From NCBI GenBank assembly GCA_965221815.1, contig OZ244915.1, positions 186,001 to 250,000 on the forward strand: a DNA stretch of 64,000 nt, read 5' to 3'. Made by a program: the position numbers and the translations under genes. This document shows, in pieces, positions 17,557 through 28,225 of this stretch. Below the pieces are notes generated by a model. The model was given only the letters and a program-made list of their open reading frames with translations. It ran no database searches and had not been told where the DNA came from. Within the stretch, counting starts at the first letter, position 1. Every line of letters starts with the position of its first letter. Source of the stretch: JAPOXR01 sp965221815 (GTDB lineage Bacteria; Pseudomonadota; Alphaproteobacteria; Rhodobacterales; Rhodobacteraceae).

Positions 17557-19755
17557 GTGATGATGAGTACCGAGGATGCAGCTCTCGTATCTGCGGGAAC
17601 ACATCCCGATCCGTTCTCTGTTCTGGGTCTGCATCGCCGAGACGGATACCAGACCGTGACAGTTTTCATGCCCGGCGCGACCCGGGTCGAGATATTGGAC
17701 TCCCAGGACGGAAACTGCATCACTGAACTGAATCCTTTCGACGGGTATGGTGATATTTTTTCTGCTCGAGTGGGACAAGGCAAAAAACCCTTTGCCTACC
17801 GCTTGCGCGTGACCAGGAACAACTCCCAATTCATCATTGAGGATCCCTATAGATTTGGTCCGGTCCTGGGGGATCTCGATGAGCATCTGATCTCAGAGGG
17901 AGCACATTTGAATCTGTGGAAGGTTCTGGGGGCCCATATCATCACATGCGACAAGGTTGCAGGAACACATTTTGCCGTATGGGCCCCGAATGCACGGCGG
18001 GTTTCGGTGGTGGGTGCTTTCAACGAATGGGATGGCCGGCGCCATGTGATGCGCCGACGCGGGTTGAGTGGTGTCTGGGAGATTTTTGCGCCGGGTATCG
18101 GAGAAGGCGATATCTACAAGTTTGAGTTGATCAGTGCCACGGGAGAGCTGTTGCCTCTCAAATCGGATCCCCTTGGTTTCGGTGCCGAGCATCCTCCCGC
18201 GACGGCGTCAGTGGTGCGGCGGCTGGATGGCTATGACTGGCAGGATGCGTCATGGATGGAGAGTCGCCGGCAGCGACACAGCAAGGATCAGCCGATTTCG
18301 ATTTACGAGGTTCATCTCGGATCGTGGCGGCGGGTGCCGGAGGACGGCAACCGGCCATTGTCCTATCTCGAGCATGCCACGCAGCTTGTGACTTATGCGC
18401 AGCAGATGGGGTTTACCCATATCGAATTGATGCCCATATCGGAGTTTCCATTCGATGGATCCTGGGGCTATCAGCCGATCGGACTGTTTGCACCCACAGT
18501 GCGTTTTGGGAATATGACAGAATTCCGTCAGTTGGTTGATGCCTGCCATGCGGCCGAACTGGGACTCATACTGGATTGGGTGCCAGGGCATTTTCCGACA
18601 GACCCCCATGGACTGGCTCGTTTTGACGGAACACCCATCTATGAACATGCTGATCCACGCGAGGGATTTCATCCGGACTGGAACACGTTTGTCTATAATT
18701 TGGGGCGCATTGAGGTTGCCAATTTTCTGGCTGCCAATGCACAATACTGGCTGGCAGAACATCATGTCGATGGATTGCGGGTCGATGCTGTAGCCTCGAT
18801 GCTCTATCGCGACTATTCCCGTCAGCCAGGCGCGTGGATTCCAAACAAGGACGGCGGGCGGGAGAATCTTGAAGCAATCGCATTCCTGCGCCGCGTGAAT
18901 TCACTTGTTTATGGGAATGTCCCCGGCATCATGACAGTGGCTGAGGAATCGACAGCCTTTCCACAGGTTTGCGGAATGGCTGATCAGGGAGGTCTTGGAT
19001 TCGGTTTCAAGTGGAATATGGGTTGGATGAACGACACGCTCTTCTACTTCAGCCAGGATCCGGTGCATCGAAAATATGCACATGACAAGATCACTTTTGG
19101 ACTGAGTTACGCCTTTTCCGAGAATTTTATTTTGCCCATCAGTCATGACGAGGTGGTTCATGGCAAAAATTCGATGCTGCGGAAGATGCCGGGTGACCAC
19201 GCCACCCGGTTTGCCAACCTGCGCGCCTATTACGCATTCATGTGGGGCCATCCGGGCAAGAAACTGCTCTTCATGGGATGTGAATTCGCACAGGAAAACG
19301 AGTGGACACACAATGGTTCGCTGGATTGGCATCTGCTCGGCAACAATCTTCATCATGGGATGCAACGTCTGGTTCGCGACTTGAACCGTCTCTACCGGAC
19401 GCAGCCGAGCCTCTATCAACGCGATTGTGATCCGCGCGGTTTTGTCTGGGTCGAGGCTGAGAGTGCCGACGACTCGGTCTTCGCCTGGATTCGCTGGGGT
19501 GAAAGCGGATCGGTGCCGATTCTGGTTGTTTGCAATTTGACACCGGTCGAACGGCAGCGACATATCGGCGTTCCTGTTTCCGGTTGCTGGGATGAATTAT
19601 TGAATACCGACGCATCGATTTACGGCGGTGGCGATCGCGGCAATCAGGGTGCTGTTCAGAGTGATACGATTGCCGCATCGGGTTATCCGCACGCCCTCAA
19701 TCTGACGTTGCCGCCGCTTTCAGTCTTGTATTTTGGATTGCGCAACCGTGCCTGA
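17557..19755 (+). CDS. glgB: 1,4-alpha-glucan branching enzyme
   Basis: Makes alpha-1,6 branches in glycogen (GH13_9). The 732-residue protein has an N-terminal CBM48 module (residues about 20-220), then the catalytic barrel with D-G-L-R-V-D-A-V-A-S-M-L-Y-R-D-Y (nucleophile Asp), V-A-E-E-S-T-A (acid/base Glu) and P-I-S-H-D-E-V-V-H-G-K. GTG 17557, ATG 17560 and ATG 17563 are all possible starts after GAGGG. It is second in the glycogen operon, 180 bp after glgP and 27 bp before glgC. Confidence 0.95.
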   Translation: MMMSTEDAALVSAGTHPDPFSVLGLHRRDGYQTVTVFMPGATRVEILDSQDGNCITELNPFDGYGDIFSARVGQGKKPFAYRLRVTRNNSQFIIEDPYRFGPVLGDLDEHLISEGAHLNLWKVLGAHIITCDKVAGTHFAVWAPNARRVSVVGAFNEWDGRRHVMRRRGLSGVWEIFAPGIGEGDIYKFELISATGELLPLKSDPLGFGAEHPPATASVVRRLDGYDWQDASWMESRRQRHSKDQPISIYEVHLGSWRRVPEDGNRPLSYLEHATQLVTYAQQMGFTHIELMPISEFPFDGSWGYQPIGLFAPTVRFGNMTEFRQLVDACHAAELGLILDWVPGHFPTDPHGLARFDGTPIYEHADPREGFHPDWNTFVYNLGRIEVANFLAANAQYWLAEHHVDGLRVDAVASMLYRDYSRQPGAWIPNKDGGRENLEAIAFLRRVNSLVYGNVPGIMTVAEESTAFPQVCGMADQGGLGFGFKWNMGWMNDTLFYFSQDPVHRKYAHDKITFGLSYAFSENFILPISHDEVVHGKNSMLRKMPGDHATRFANLRAYYAFMWGHPGKKLLFMGCEFAQENEWTHNGSLDWHLLGNNLHHGMQRLVRDLNRLYRTQPSLYQRDCDPRGFVWVEAESADDSVFAWIRWGESGSVPILVVCNLTPVERQRHIGVPVSGCWDELLNTDASIYGGGDRGNQGAVQSDTIAASGYPHALNLTLPPLSVLYFGLRNRA

Positions 19756-19782
19756 AACACCACCGACAGGGAGAACAGGAAG

Positions 19783-21042
19783 ATGACTCAGCAAGTCCGC
19801 AGATTAGCCCGGGAGTCCATGGCTTTTGTCCTTGCCGGTGGGCGCGGCAGCCGATTGCACGAGATGACCGACCGGCGAGCCAAACCTGCAGTCTATTTTG
19901 GCGGGAAGAGTCGTATCATCGACTTTCCGCTGTCGAATGCGGTCAATTCAGGGATTCGGCGTATCTGTGTTGCAACTCAATATAAGGCCCATTCCCTGAT
20001 CCGCCATTTGCAACGCGGATGGAGTTTCTTTCGTGCCGAACGCAACGAATCGCTCGATATCCTGCCGGCCTCGCAACAGCTGAATGAAGAACTCTGGTAT
20101 AAGGGTACGGCCGATGCCGTTTTGCAAAATACCGATATCATCAGGGATTATACGCCCAAATATGTGATCATTCTGGCCGGCGATCACATCTACAAACAGG
20201 ATTACGCAATCATGATTGCCCACCATGTCGACAGCGGCGCTGATGTGACTGTGGGTTGCATGGAGGTGGCGCGGCGCGATGCGTCAGAATTCGGGGTTCT
20301 GGATGTCGACCGCCATGATCGTATTCTCGGCTTTATGGAAAAACCGGCGGATCCACCGCCCATGCCCGGTCGGCCATCGGCGGCACTGGCCAGCATGGGG
20401 ATTTACGTTTTCGAAACAGCATATCTGCTGTCACTGCTCCAGGAGATGTCAACTTTTCCCGACTACGGCAATGATTTTGGCGGCGATGTGATTCCCTATA
20501 TTGTCAAACACGGAAAAGCCGTTGCCCATCCTTTTGCACGATCATGTATTCGTGCGTCTTCTGAGAAACATGCTTACTGGCGTGATGTCGGGACGATTGA
20601 TTCCTATTGGCAGGCCAATATTGATCTCACTGACTTCAGTCCCCTGCTGGACCTCTATGATCAAAGCTGGCCCATCTGGACCTATTCTGAATTGACCCCG
20701 CCGGCGAAGTTTATCCACAACGAGGATGGGCGGCGGGGTCAAGCGATCTCATCAATGGTCTCGGGCGGATGCATTATTTCCGGCTCCAGCCTGAAAAAAT
20801 GCCTGTTATTCACCGGTGTAAAGACCCATTCCTACTCACAACTCGATTCAGTCGTGGCGTTGCCCTATGTGGAAATCAATCGCAACGCGCGGCTGAAAAA
20901 CACGGTCATTGACCGCGGTGTGGTGATTCCCAGGGGATTGGTGGTGGGTGAAGACCCCGAACTCGATGCACAGCGGTTCCGTCTGAGTGACAGTGGCGTC
21001 TGTTTAATCACGCAACCCATGATTGATCGACTGGCACTTTGA
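19783..21042 (+). CDS. glgC: Glucose-1-phosphate adenylyltransferase
   Basis: Makes ADP-glucose from glucose-1-phosphate and ATP, the committed step of glycogen synthesis. The 419-residue protein has A-G-G-R-G-S-R-L near residue 19, K-P-A-V-Y-F-G-G-K-S-R-I-I-D-F with the conserved allosteric/substrate region, and A-G-D-H-I-Y-K-Q-D-Y near 127. The C-terminal half should form the left-handed beta helix that carries effector sites. AGGAAG precedes the ATG at 19783. It is followed directly by glgA. Confidence 0.95.
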   Translation: MTQQVRRLARESMAFVLAGGRGSRLHEMTDRRAKPAVYFGGKSRIIDFPLSNAVNSGIRRICVATQYKAHSLIRHLQRGWSFFRAERNESLDILPASQQLNEELWYKGTADAVLQNTDIIRDYTPKYVIILAGDHIYKQDYAIMIAHHVDSGADVTVGCMEVARRDASEFGVLDVDRHDRILGFMEKPADPPPMPGRPSAALASMGIYVFETAYLLSLLQEMSTFPDYGNDFGGDVIPYIVKHGKAVAHPFARSCIRASSEKHAYWRDVGTIDSYWQANIDLTDFSPLLDLYDQSWPIWTYSELTPPAKFIHNEDGRRGQAISSMVSGGCIISGSSLKKCLLFTGVKTHSYSQLDSVVALPYVEINRNARLKNTVIDRGVVIPRGLVVGEDPELDAQRFRLSDSGVCLITQPMIDRLAL

Positions 21043-21043
21043 C

Positions 21044-22483
21044 GTGGAACTTCTCTTTGTGGCTTCTGAATGTGCGCCGCTGGTCAAGACCGGTGGTTTG
21101 GCCGATGTCATCGGTTCATTGCCCAAGGCACTGGCCACAACGGGTGTAAGGGTTCGGGTGCTGCTTCCAGAATATCCGGACATCAGCAATCTGGTGGGGT
21201 CAAGAGAACCTGCGCTCAGGTTCGAAAACCTGTTCGGCGGATCCGCTGCCATCCACGCCATTCACGTGCATGATATCGACCTTCTGGTGTTGTCTGCGCC
21301 GCATCTTTACCGGCGAGAGGGCAATATCTATCTGGGGCCTGATGGGCAGGACTGGCCGGATAACCATACGCGTTTCGCGGCCCTGAGCTATGCCGGCGCC
21401 GAGATTGCACAATCTGGGATCGCCGGCTGGAAACCTGACATTGTCAATCTGCATGACTGGCAAACGGGTCTGTTGCCCGCCTATCTGGCACAGTCCGCGA
21501 CGTCGGTTCCACCCACAATCATGACCATCCACAATATCGCGTATCAAGGGCTTTTTGATTCTGGCCAACTGGCGAATTTGCAGTTGCGAAGTGAGACTTT
21601 TACGGCATCCGGCGCCGAGTTCTACGGCAAAATCGGATTCCTGAAGGCCGGGATTGCATTTGCCGACACAATTACCACGGTCAGCCCGCGTTATGCCAAG
21701 GAGTTGCTCAACCCTGAATTCGGCATGGGTCTTGATGGATTGTTGCGGGCGCGGCAAGATGATCTTGTCGGTATTGTCAACGGGATTGATCTGGATACGT
21801 GGAATCCTGAAACCGATCCGCATCTTGTCGCCAACTATTCGGCGCGGGCCCTCAAGGGACGGCAACTCAACAAGCAGGCCATCATTGCGCGGTTCGGATT
21901 ACGCCCCGGAACAGGTCCATTATTTGCGGTGGTCAGTCGACTCACACAGCAAAAGGGGCTTGACCTGCTGCTTGATTGTATCCCTGAACTGGTGGCGCAG
22001 GATGCCCGGCTGGCTCTGCTCGGTTCGGGGGATGCCGACCTGGAAGACGGGTTTGCACGTGCGTCTCGCCGCTATCCCGACTCCGTGGGCGTGATGATCG
22101 GCTATGATGAGCCGCTCTCGCATCTCTTGCAGGGCGGATGCGATGCGGTCATCGTTCCCTCGCGTTTTGAACCCTGTGGGCTGACCCAGCTCTACGGATT
22201 GCGCTACGGCACACTGCCGGTGGTCGCGCAGACAGGGGGTCTTGCTGATACCGTGATTGATGCCAATGAGGCGGCCCTCGCCGCCAATTGCGCCACCGGC
22301 TTTCAGTTCGCACCCGGCACTGCGGCGGCGTTGAATCAAACCCTTGTCCGGGTCTGCAAACTCTATCAGAATCGGCAAATCTGGGCGCGTATGATACGCC
22401 GTGCGATGCGGCATCCGGTGGGATGGGATCAGTCGGCCACCGCGTATCACAAGATCTATTCTGATTTGATCAGCAGATCATGA
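21044..22483 (+). CDS. glgA: Glycogen synthase (ADP-glucose, GT5)
   Basis: Transfers glucose from ADP-glucose to the growing glycogen chain. Starting at GTG 21044 gives 479 residues beginning V-E-L-L-F-V-A-S-E-C-A-P-L-V-K-T-G-G-L-A, which matches the usual GlgA N-terminus; an in-frame TTG at 21023 would overlap glgC and add seven residues. The ADP-binding K-T-G-G-L-A-D-V loop and the C-terminal F-E-P-C-G-L-T-Q-L-Y-G with T-G-G-L-A-D-T are present. No ribosome site is obvious, so translation may be coupled to glgC, whose stop lies one base before. Confidence 0.94.
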   Translation: MELLFVASECAPLVKTGGLADVIGSLPKALATTGVRVRVLLPEYPDISNLVGSREPALRFENLFGGSAAIHAIHVHDIDLLVLSAPHLYRREGNIYLGPDGQDWPDNHTRFAALSYAGAEIAQSGIAGWKPDIVNLHDWQTGLLPAYLAQSATSVPPTIMTIHNIAYQGLFDSGQLANLQLRSETFTASGAEFYGKIGFLKAGIAFADTITTVSPRYAKELLNPEFGMGLDGLLRARQDDLVGIVNGIDLDTWNPETDPHLVANYSARALKGRQLNKQAIIARFGLRPGTGPLFAVVSRLTQQKGLDLLLDCIPELVAQDARLALLGSGDADLEDGFARASRRYPDSVGVMIGYDEPLSHLLQGGCDAVIVPSRFEPCGLTQLYGLRYGTLPVVAQTGGLADTVIDANEAALAANCATGFQFAPGTAAALNQTLVRVCKLYQNRQIWARMIRRAMRHPVGWDQSATAYHKIYSDLISRS

Positions 22484-24570
22484 AGAGGTTTGCGATCACC
22501 TCCGGGCGGTTTGACCGGCTGGGTGCCCATCATGACGGGGGCGGGGTGAATTTTGCGGTCTTTTCCGAGAATGCCACCAGGATTGAACTCTGCCTGTTTT
22601 CTGATGATGGCAGCGAGGAGATATCCCGCATACCACTCCCCGAGCGCACGGGACCGGTGTGGCATGGCTATGTTGAGGGATTGGAGATTGGTACGCTCTA
22701 TGGCTATCGCGTTGACGGTCCCTATACGCCGGAGGCCGGGCATCGATTCAATCCCAACAAACTGTTGATTGACCCCTATACCCGAGAATTCTTTGGCCAG
22801 TGGAAAAATCATCCTGACATATTGGGCTATGATCTGGCGGCGCCGCAGCTGGATCTGTCATTCAGTTCGGCTGATTCGGCTCCCCATGTCCCCAAATCAG
22901 TAGTTTCTGATCCCGAACTTTTTTCAGGTGGGAGATGCGGGTTGCACCGCCGCGGTGCGCGTGATCTGATTTATGAGGTGCATGTCAAAGGTCTGACCCG
23001 TCAGCATCCGGGTGTTCCTGACCGATTGCGGGGCACCTATGAGGGCCTGGCTTGCGACCCCATCATTGATCATCTTCACGCACTGGGTGTTCAGGCCATC
23101 GAACTCATGCCCGTGCATGCCTTCGTGGATGATTCTTTCCTGCTCGACCGCGGGCTGAAGAATTACTGGGGATATAATTCGATCGGGTTTTTTGCGCCCG
23201 AACCCCGTTATTTCGGGCCCGCAGGCCTGATCGGATTCCGCCGCATGGTCGAACGTTTTCATGAAGCGGATATCGAAGTCATCCTTGATGTTGTTTACAA
23301 TCATACCGCCGAGGGCGATCATCGCGGCCCGACTCTGTCATTTCGCGGATTTGACAATGCCTGCTACTATCGCTTGCTGTCCGGGCAGAAACGTTACTAT
23401 GTCGTTGATACAGGCTGTGGCAATACCCTGAATGTTTCCCATCCATTCGTGCTGCGCATGGTCCTCGATTCTTTACGATTTTGGGTTGACACAATGGGAG
23501 TCAACGGCTTTCGTTTCGATCTCGCCACCACACTGGGCCGTGAGGATCATGGTTTTGACCCGAATGGCGGATTTTTCGATGCGTTGCGGCAGGATCCGGT
23601 TCTGGCGCGGGTACGCATGATTGCTGAACCCTGGGATATCGGTCCGGGGGGCTATCAGCTCGGGGCTTTTCCGACGGAGTTTTCGGAATGGAACGACCGT
23701 TACCGTGACACCGTCCGCCGCTATTGGCGTGGTGACGAACACAGCACACAGGAACTGGGTGCGCGGCTCCTCGGTTCAGCCGACATGTTTGATCACAAGG
23801 GGCGCCGCAGCTGGGTTTCCGTGAATTTTGTCGCCGCGCATGACGGGTTCACATTGGCTGACACGACATCCTATGCGGATAAGCATAACGATGCCAACCA
23901 GGAAGCCAATCAGGACGGCCATAACGCGAATTTCAGCGACAATTGCGGCATCGAGGGCGTGACCGAAGACACCCGGATTATTGCCATCCGCAAACGTCGG
24001 ATCCGTAATCTGCTGGCAACTCTCTTTCTTTCACAGGGGACACCGATGTTGCTGGCCGGTGATGAGCTGGGCAATTCCCAGTTTGGCAATAACAATGCCT
24101 ATTGCCAGGATAACGAAACCAGCTGGATCGACTGGAAAGAGATGGATTCCGAACTGCTTGATTTTGTCAGTCAGCTGGCTGCATTCCGACGGGCGCATCC
24201 CGCAGTACGTCAAAGCCGTTTTCTGCATGGGCACAGACATCCGGAAAACAGCCAGAAGGATGTCGAATGGACGGATCTGAGCGGACGTCCGCTGCAATGG
24301 CGTGATCCGGGTTTGTCCAACCTTTGCCTGACAGTGAGATATGCAGGAGCCGATGAGGAGCCGGATGAAGTGTTCATTGCTTTCAATCGCTCTGCGCTAC
24401 GCCAGGAGGTGACATTGCCATTGCTCACCGGTCCTGGCTCCTGGCGGCGATGTCTCGACACCGATCAGACCGGGACAATCGCCGGCGATCCTGCTGAATC
24501 GCGTCTTGTACCGATTGCCGGAGATTCGGTGGTCGCTTTTGTTGTGGAGGGGGAGCACAACTCGGAATGA
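22480..24570 (+). CDS. glgX: Glycogen debranching enzyme GlgX
   Basis: GH13_11 isoamylase-type enzyme that removes short alpha-1,6 branches left by phosphorylase. The 696-residue protein has an N-terminal CBM48-like module (G-V-N-F-A-V-F-S-E-N-A-T near residue 24), then nucleophile Asp in G-F-R-F-D-L-A-T-T, acid/base Glu in M-I-A-E-P-W-D-I-G and Asp in V-A-A-H-D-G-F-T-L. The N-terminus starts at ATG 22480, overlapping glgA by 4 bp. Strong coupling on both sides places it firmly in the glycogen operon. Confidence 0.94.
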   Translation: MKRFAITSGRFDRLGAHHDGGGVNFAVFSENATRIELCLFSDDGSEEISRIPLPERTGPVWHGYVEGLEIGTLYGYRVDGPYTPEAGHRFNPNKLLIDPYTREFFGQWKNHPDILGYDLAAPQLDLSFSSADSAPHVPKSVVSDPELFSGGRCGLHRRGARDLIYEVHVKGLTRQHPGVPDRLRGTYEGLACDPIIDHLHALGVQAIELMPVHAFVDDSFLLDRGLKNYWGYNSIGFFAPEPRYFGPAGLIGFRRMVERFHEADIEVILDVVYNHTAEGDHRGPTLSFRGFDNACYYRLLSGQKRYYVVDTGCGNTLNVSHPFVLRMVLDSLRFWVDTMGVNGFRFDLATTLGREDHGFDPNGGFFDALRQDPVLARVRMIAEPWDIGPGGYQLGAFPTEFSEWNDRYRDTVRRYWRGDEHSTQELGARLLGSADMFDHKGRRSWVSVNFVAAHDGFTLADTTSYADKHNDANQEANQDGHNANFSDNCGIEGVTEDTRIIAIRKRRIRNLLATLFLSQGTPMLLAGDELGNSQFGNNNAYCQDNETSWIDWKEMDSELLDFVSQLAAFRRAHPAVRQSRFLHGHRHPENSQKDVEWTDLSGRPLQWRDPGLSNLCLTVRYAGADEEPDEVFIAFNRSALRQEVTLPLLTGPGSWRRCLDTDQTGTIAGDPAESRLVPIAGDSVVAFVVEGEHNSE

Positions 24571-26579
24571 GTGCCGATGCCGATCTGGCGGAACTGGCTA
24601 CGGCCTACGGGATCTTTCTCAGTTATCGTGATCTGCAGGATCAGGAGCAGGTTGCCTCGCCCGACACGTTGCGCGCTCTGCTCGCTGCGAATTTTGTCCC
24701 CGCATCGACCCCGGCCGAGTTGCGTGAGAGTCTCCGTGCCGTGCGGGCAGAAAAAACGGCGCGGCGGTTTCCTCGGGAGGTCATCATCCCGAGTGGCCAG
24801 GAAACCCGCGTGGCATCGGGTGACATCGACAACTGGCAATTGCGCAATGAAGATTCCACATCTCCGCAAGACGTGGCCGCAGCGAAGGGGGATCCCTGGC
24901 TGCCGTCTCTCAGGGCGGGAATCTATTCCCTCAATCTGCGTTTTCAGGGCAAAGCCGAGATGGTGCGGGTGATTGCGTCACCGGCGTGTGCGCCGTCACT
25001 TTTTGAGCAATCCGGGCACGAACGGATATGGGGAGTCAATCTTGCACTTTACGGACTCCATTCGGAGCGTAACTCCGGGCTGGGGGATTATTCAGATCTC
25101 AGGGAAATTGCCATTGCTGCCGGTGGAGAAGGAGCGGGTTTTGTGGGAATCAATCCGATCCATGCCATGGGCATTTCCAGTGACGAGATCAGTCCCTATG
25201 CGCCATCGCATCGCGGATTCTTCAACACTGACCATATCGCCGTTGACTCAATCCCCGGATTGGAAAATTCCCCCGCGGCCCGAAGAATACGAGAGTCCGT
25301 CACGAATCATCTTGTTGCCCTGCGGCAATCGAAACACGTCGATTACATGCTGTACAGGTTGACGCACCGGCACGTGACAGAGCAACTGTATGATCTGTTC
25401 CGTGTGGAAGCGCCCGAATCCATGCAGCAAGACTTCACCCGATTCTGTCATGAGGGCCATGACACGAAGCTCGCGCGGTTTGTCGCGTTCGAAACCTTGT
25501 CCGGCCAGTATGGTGCGGATTGGCGAAACTGGCCGTCCCATTTCCGGTACGGGGATCCCGGGACCGGGTATCATCAGTGGTTGCAATGGGTTGCGACGCG
25601 GCAGCTGGAGTCGGCACAGAGAGGTGCAAAAGACAGCGGCATGGCACTGGGATTGTATCATGACATCGCTGTTGGAGCGCGACGCGGCGGTGCGGAGAGC
25701 TGGTGCGAACGCGAATCGGTCGCTTGTCATGTGTCGGTGGGTGCGCCGCCCGACCATCTCAATCCCAACGGGCAGAACTGGAACCTTGCCGCCTATTCGC
25801 CGCACCGTCTCAAGGATGCCGGTTATCGTCCCTTTCGCGATATACTGGCTCAGGTGATGAAAGTCGCGGGAATGGTACGCATTGATCATATCATGGGATT
25901 ACAGCGCAGTTTCTGGATACCGGACGACGGCAGTCCTGGCGGCTTTGTCCGTCAGAATTACGAGAGTTTGATCGCTTTGTTGAAGATCGAAGCGGTGCGG
26001 CAGGGAACGGTTGTGATCGGGGAAGATCTGGGGCTTGCGTCACCTGGTTTTCGCCGATCCATACGTCAACATGGAATCTATGGCCTCTCGGTCCTGCAGT
26101 ATGAAATCCGACAGCGTGAGAAATCCAGAAAGTCACGGCATGGGTCACGTTCAGTTGCGCGGCAGGAACTGGCCTGCTTTGCGACGCATGACACGCCGAC
26201 GGTTCGTGGCTTCAAACATGGTATCGATATTGACTGGTGGCACCGATTGGGGTGGATTGATGGTGATGGATATGTCGCGGCGCACAAGTTGCGGCGGCGC
26301 GACATCAGGGCCGTGAAGGCGAAACATCCCGGAATCGGGTTCAGCAAGGCTGTCCAGACGTCCCTTGCGGTGTCACCTGCGTCTATGGTGGGGGTGCAGC
26401 TGGATGATATTTGCCAACACAGGCAGGCGCAGAATTTACCCGGCACGACCGATGAGCATCCCAACTGGCGGCGTCGCTATCGCATCAGTGTCAGCGAACT
26501 TGCGCGCCACAAGCACTTCTTGTCTGTTGCCAAAAGCATGCACGGCCGGCGGTCCACAAAACTGTGCACCACAAAATAG
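24567..26579 (+). CDS. malQ: 4-alpha-glucanotransferase (amylomaltase, GH77)
   Basis: Disproportionates maltodextrins so that they become good substrates for GlgP. The 670-residue protein has an N-terminal extension of about 130 residues before the barrel, as in E. coli-type MalQ. Catalytic parts are V-R-I-D-H-I-M-G-L (nucleophile Asp), V-I-G-E-D-L-G (acid/base Glu) and A-T-H-D-T-P-T-V (third carboxylate). It overlaps glgX by 4 bp and is followed by pgm after 11 bp. Confidence 0.93.
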   Translation: MSADADLAELATAYGIFLSYRDLQDQEQVASPDTLRALLAANFVPASTPAELRESLRAVRAEKTARRFPREVIIPSGQETRVASGDIDNWQLRNEDSTSPQDVAAAKGDPWLPSLRAGIYSLNLRFQGKAEMVRVIASPACAPSLFEQSGHERIWGVNLALYGLHSERNSGLGDYSDLREIAIAAGGEGAGFVGINPIHAMGISSDEISPYAPSHRGFFNTDHIAVDSIPGLENSPAARRIRESVTNHLVALRQSKHVDYMLYRLTHRHVTEQLYDLFRVEAPESMQQDFTRFCHEGHDTKLARFVAFETLSGQYGADWRNWPSHFRYGDPGTGYHQWLQWVATRQLESAQRGAKDSGMALGLYHDIAVGARRGGAESWCERESVACHVSVGAPPDHLNPNGQNWNLAAYSPHRLKDAGYRPFRDILAQVMKVAGMVRIDHIMGLQRSFWIPDDGSPGGFVRQNYESLIALLKIEAVRQGTVVIGEDLGLASPGFRRSIRQHGIYGLSVLQYEIRQREKSRKSRHGSRSVARQELACFATHDTPTVRGFKHGIDIDWWHRLGWIDGDGYVAAHKLRRRDIRAVKAKHPGIGFSKAVQTSLAVSPASMVGVQLDDICQHRQAQNLPGTTDEHPNWRRRYRISVSELARHKHFLSVAKSMHGRRSTKLCTTK

Positions 26580-26590
26580 GAAAATTCCCA

Positions 26591-28225
26591 GTGGATATTC
26601 AATTTGTCGAGACTGAACCGTTTGAAGGACAGGTTCCGGGGACTTCCGGGCTTCGCAAAAAGACGCGGATTTTTCAGCAACCGTCTTATCTGGAGAATTA
26701 TGTACAGGCGATCTTCAATACCATTGACGGCGTACAGGGTGGGACTTTTGTCATTGGTGGCGACGGGCGTTTTTACAATGACGCGGCCATCGGCACAATC
26801 ATCAGAATGGCAGTCGCCAATCGTGTCGGAAAGCTGATTGTCGGGTGTTCCGGTTTGCTCTCGACGCCAGCTGCCGCGCATATGATCCGCAAATCCGGAG
26901 CCATCGGCGGTTTTATTCTGTCGGCGAGCCATAATCCGGGCGGTATTGATGGAGATTTCGGGGTCAAGTTCAATGTTGCCAGTGGAGGTCCTGCCCCCGA
27001 AAGCATGACCGCCGGATTTGCCGCGGCCGCTTCCCGAATCAGCCGGTATGCGACGGCTGATGTCCCCAATATTGACCTGAGCCACACCGACAGCCGTCAG
27101 GATATCGGAGACACATCCCTGACCATTGTCGACCCGGTTGATGATTATCTTGCATTGATGGAAGAGCTTTTTGATTTTGCTGCGTTGCGGCGGCTTTTCT
27201 CCGTTGGCTTTACCTTGCGGTTTGATGCCATGCATGCCGTGACCGGCCCCTATGCCAAAAGGATTCTTGAAGATGAACTTGGCGCGCCGACCGGAACAGT
27301 GATCAACAGGATTCCGCAACCGGATTTCGGTGGGCAGCATCCGGACCCCAATCCTGTCTGGGCCAGATCCTTGGTTGATGTGATGATGTCGCCGCAAGCA
27401 CCCGATATGGGGGCCGCTTCCGACGGTGATGGTGACCGCAATCTGATCATCGGCCGGGGCGCCTGCATCAACCCTTCGGACAGTCTTGCGATTCTCGCGG
27501 CCAATGCCCATCTTGCGCCGGCCTATCGTGACGGGATCGTCGGTATTGCCCGCTCAATGCCGACAAGTTCTGCCTGTGATCGCGTTGCCGAGAAACTGGG
27601 TATCCGTGTTTACGAAACACCGACGGGGTGGAAATTTTTTGACAATCTGCTGAATTCCGGCCGCGTCTCGATTTGCGGTGAGGAAAGTGCAGGAACCGGA
27701 TCGTATCATGTACGGGAGAAAGATGGATTATGGGCCATTCTGTTGTGGCTCAGCATTGTCGCTGCCCGTGAGATGTCAGTGACAGAGATCTTGCATGATC
27801 ATTGGCGAGCTTTTGGCCGCAATTATTATTCACGATATGATTTTGAGAACATTCCGGCCCAAGCGGCAACGTCTTTCATGGATGATTTGCGATCCCGTCT
27901 TGATCGGCTTGTCACCACACCCGCCACGAATCTCCGGGTGACCGCTGCTGACGAGTTCAGTTATCATGATCCAGTCGACTCTTCGGTGAGCACGGGTCAG
28001 GGGATAAGGATTTTTTTCGCCAACGGAGCGCGCGCTGTCTTTCGTCTGTCAGGAACGGGAACAACAGGCGCCACTCTCAGAATCTATCTCGAACGGTATG
28101 AGCCGCCAGATGGCCATCTGCACGCGGATTCCCAAACGGCACTCGAGGCCTTGTGGAAAGCCGTGGTGGAGATCAGTCGTCTGCAGACGCATGTGAACCG
28201 CATTGAACCTGACTTGCGTGTTTGA
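26591..28225 (+). CDS. pgm: Phosphoglucomutase (alpha-D-glucose phosphate specific)
   Basis: Interconverts glucose-1-phosphate and glucose-6-phosphate, linking glycogen to glycolysis. I choose GTG 26591, with AGGAAA upstream; an in-frame GTG at 26564 inside malQ would add nine residues. The 544-residue length suits the PGM1-like class. Seen are G-T-S-G-L-R-K-K near the N-terminus, the phosphoserine loop L-S-A-S-H-N-P-G-G, the metal loop D-G-D-G-D-R-N, the sugar-binding C-G-E-E-S-A-G-T and the C-terminal R-L-S-G-T-G-T phosphate loop. Last gene of the glycogen operon. Confidence 0.94.
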   Translation: MDIQFVETEPFEGQVPGTSGLRKKTRIFQQPSYLENYVQAIFNTIDGVQGGTFVIGGDGRFYNDAAIGTIIRMAVANRVGKLIVGCSGLLSTPAAAHMIRKSGAIGGFILSASHNPGGIDGDFGVKFNVASGGPAPESMTAGFAAAASRISRYATADVPNIDLSHTDSRQDIGDTSLTIVDPVDDYLALMEELFDFAALRRLFSVGFTLRFDAMHAVTGPYAKRILEDELGAPTGTVINRIPQPDFGGQHPDPNPVWARSLVDVMMSPQAPDMGAASDGDGDRNLIIGRGACINPSDSLAILAANAHLAPAYRDGIVGIARSMPTSSACDRVAEKLGIRVYETPTGWKFFDNLLNSGRVSICGEESAGTGSYHVREKDGLWAILLWLSIVAAREMSVTEILHDHWRAFGRNYYSRYDFENIPAQAATSFMDDLRSRLDRLVTTPATNLRVTAADEFSYHDPVDSSVSTGQGIRIFFANGARAVFRLSGTGTTGATLRIYLERYEPPDGHLHADSQTALEALWKAVVEISRLQTHVNRIEPDLRV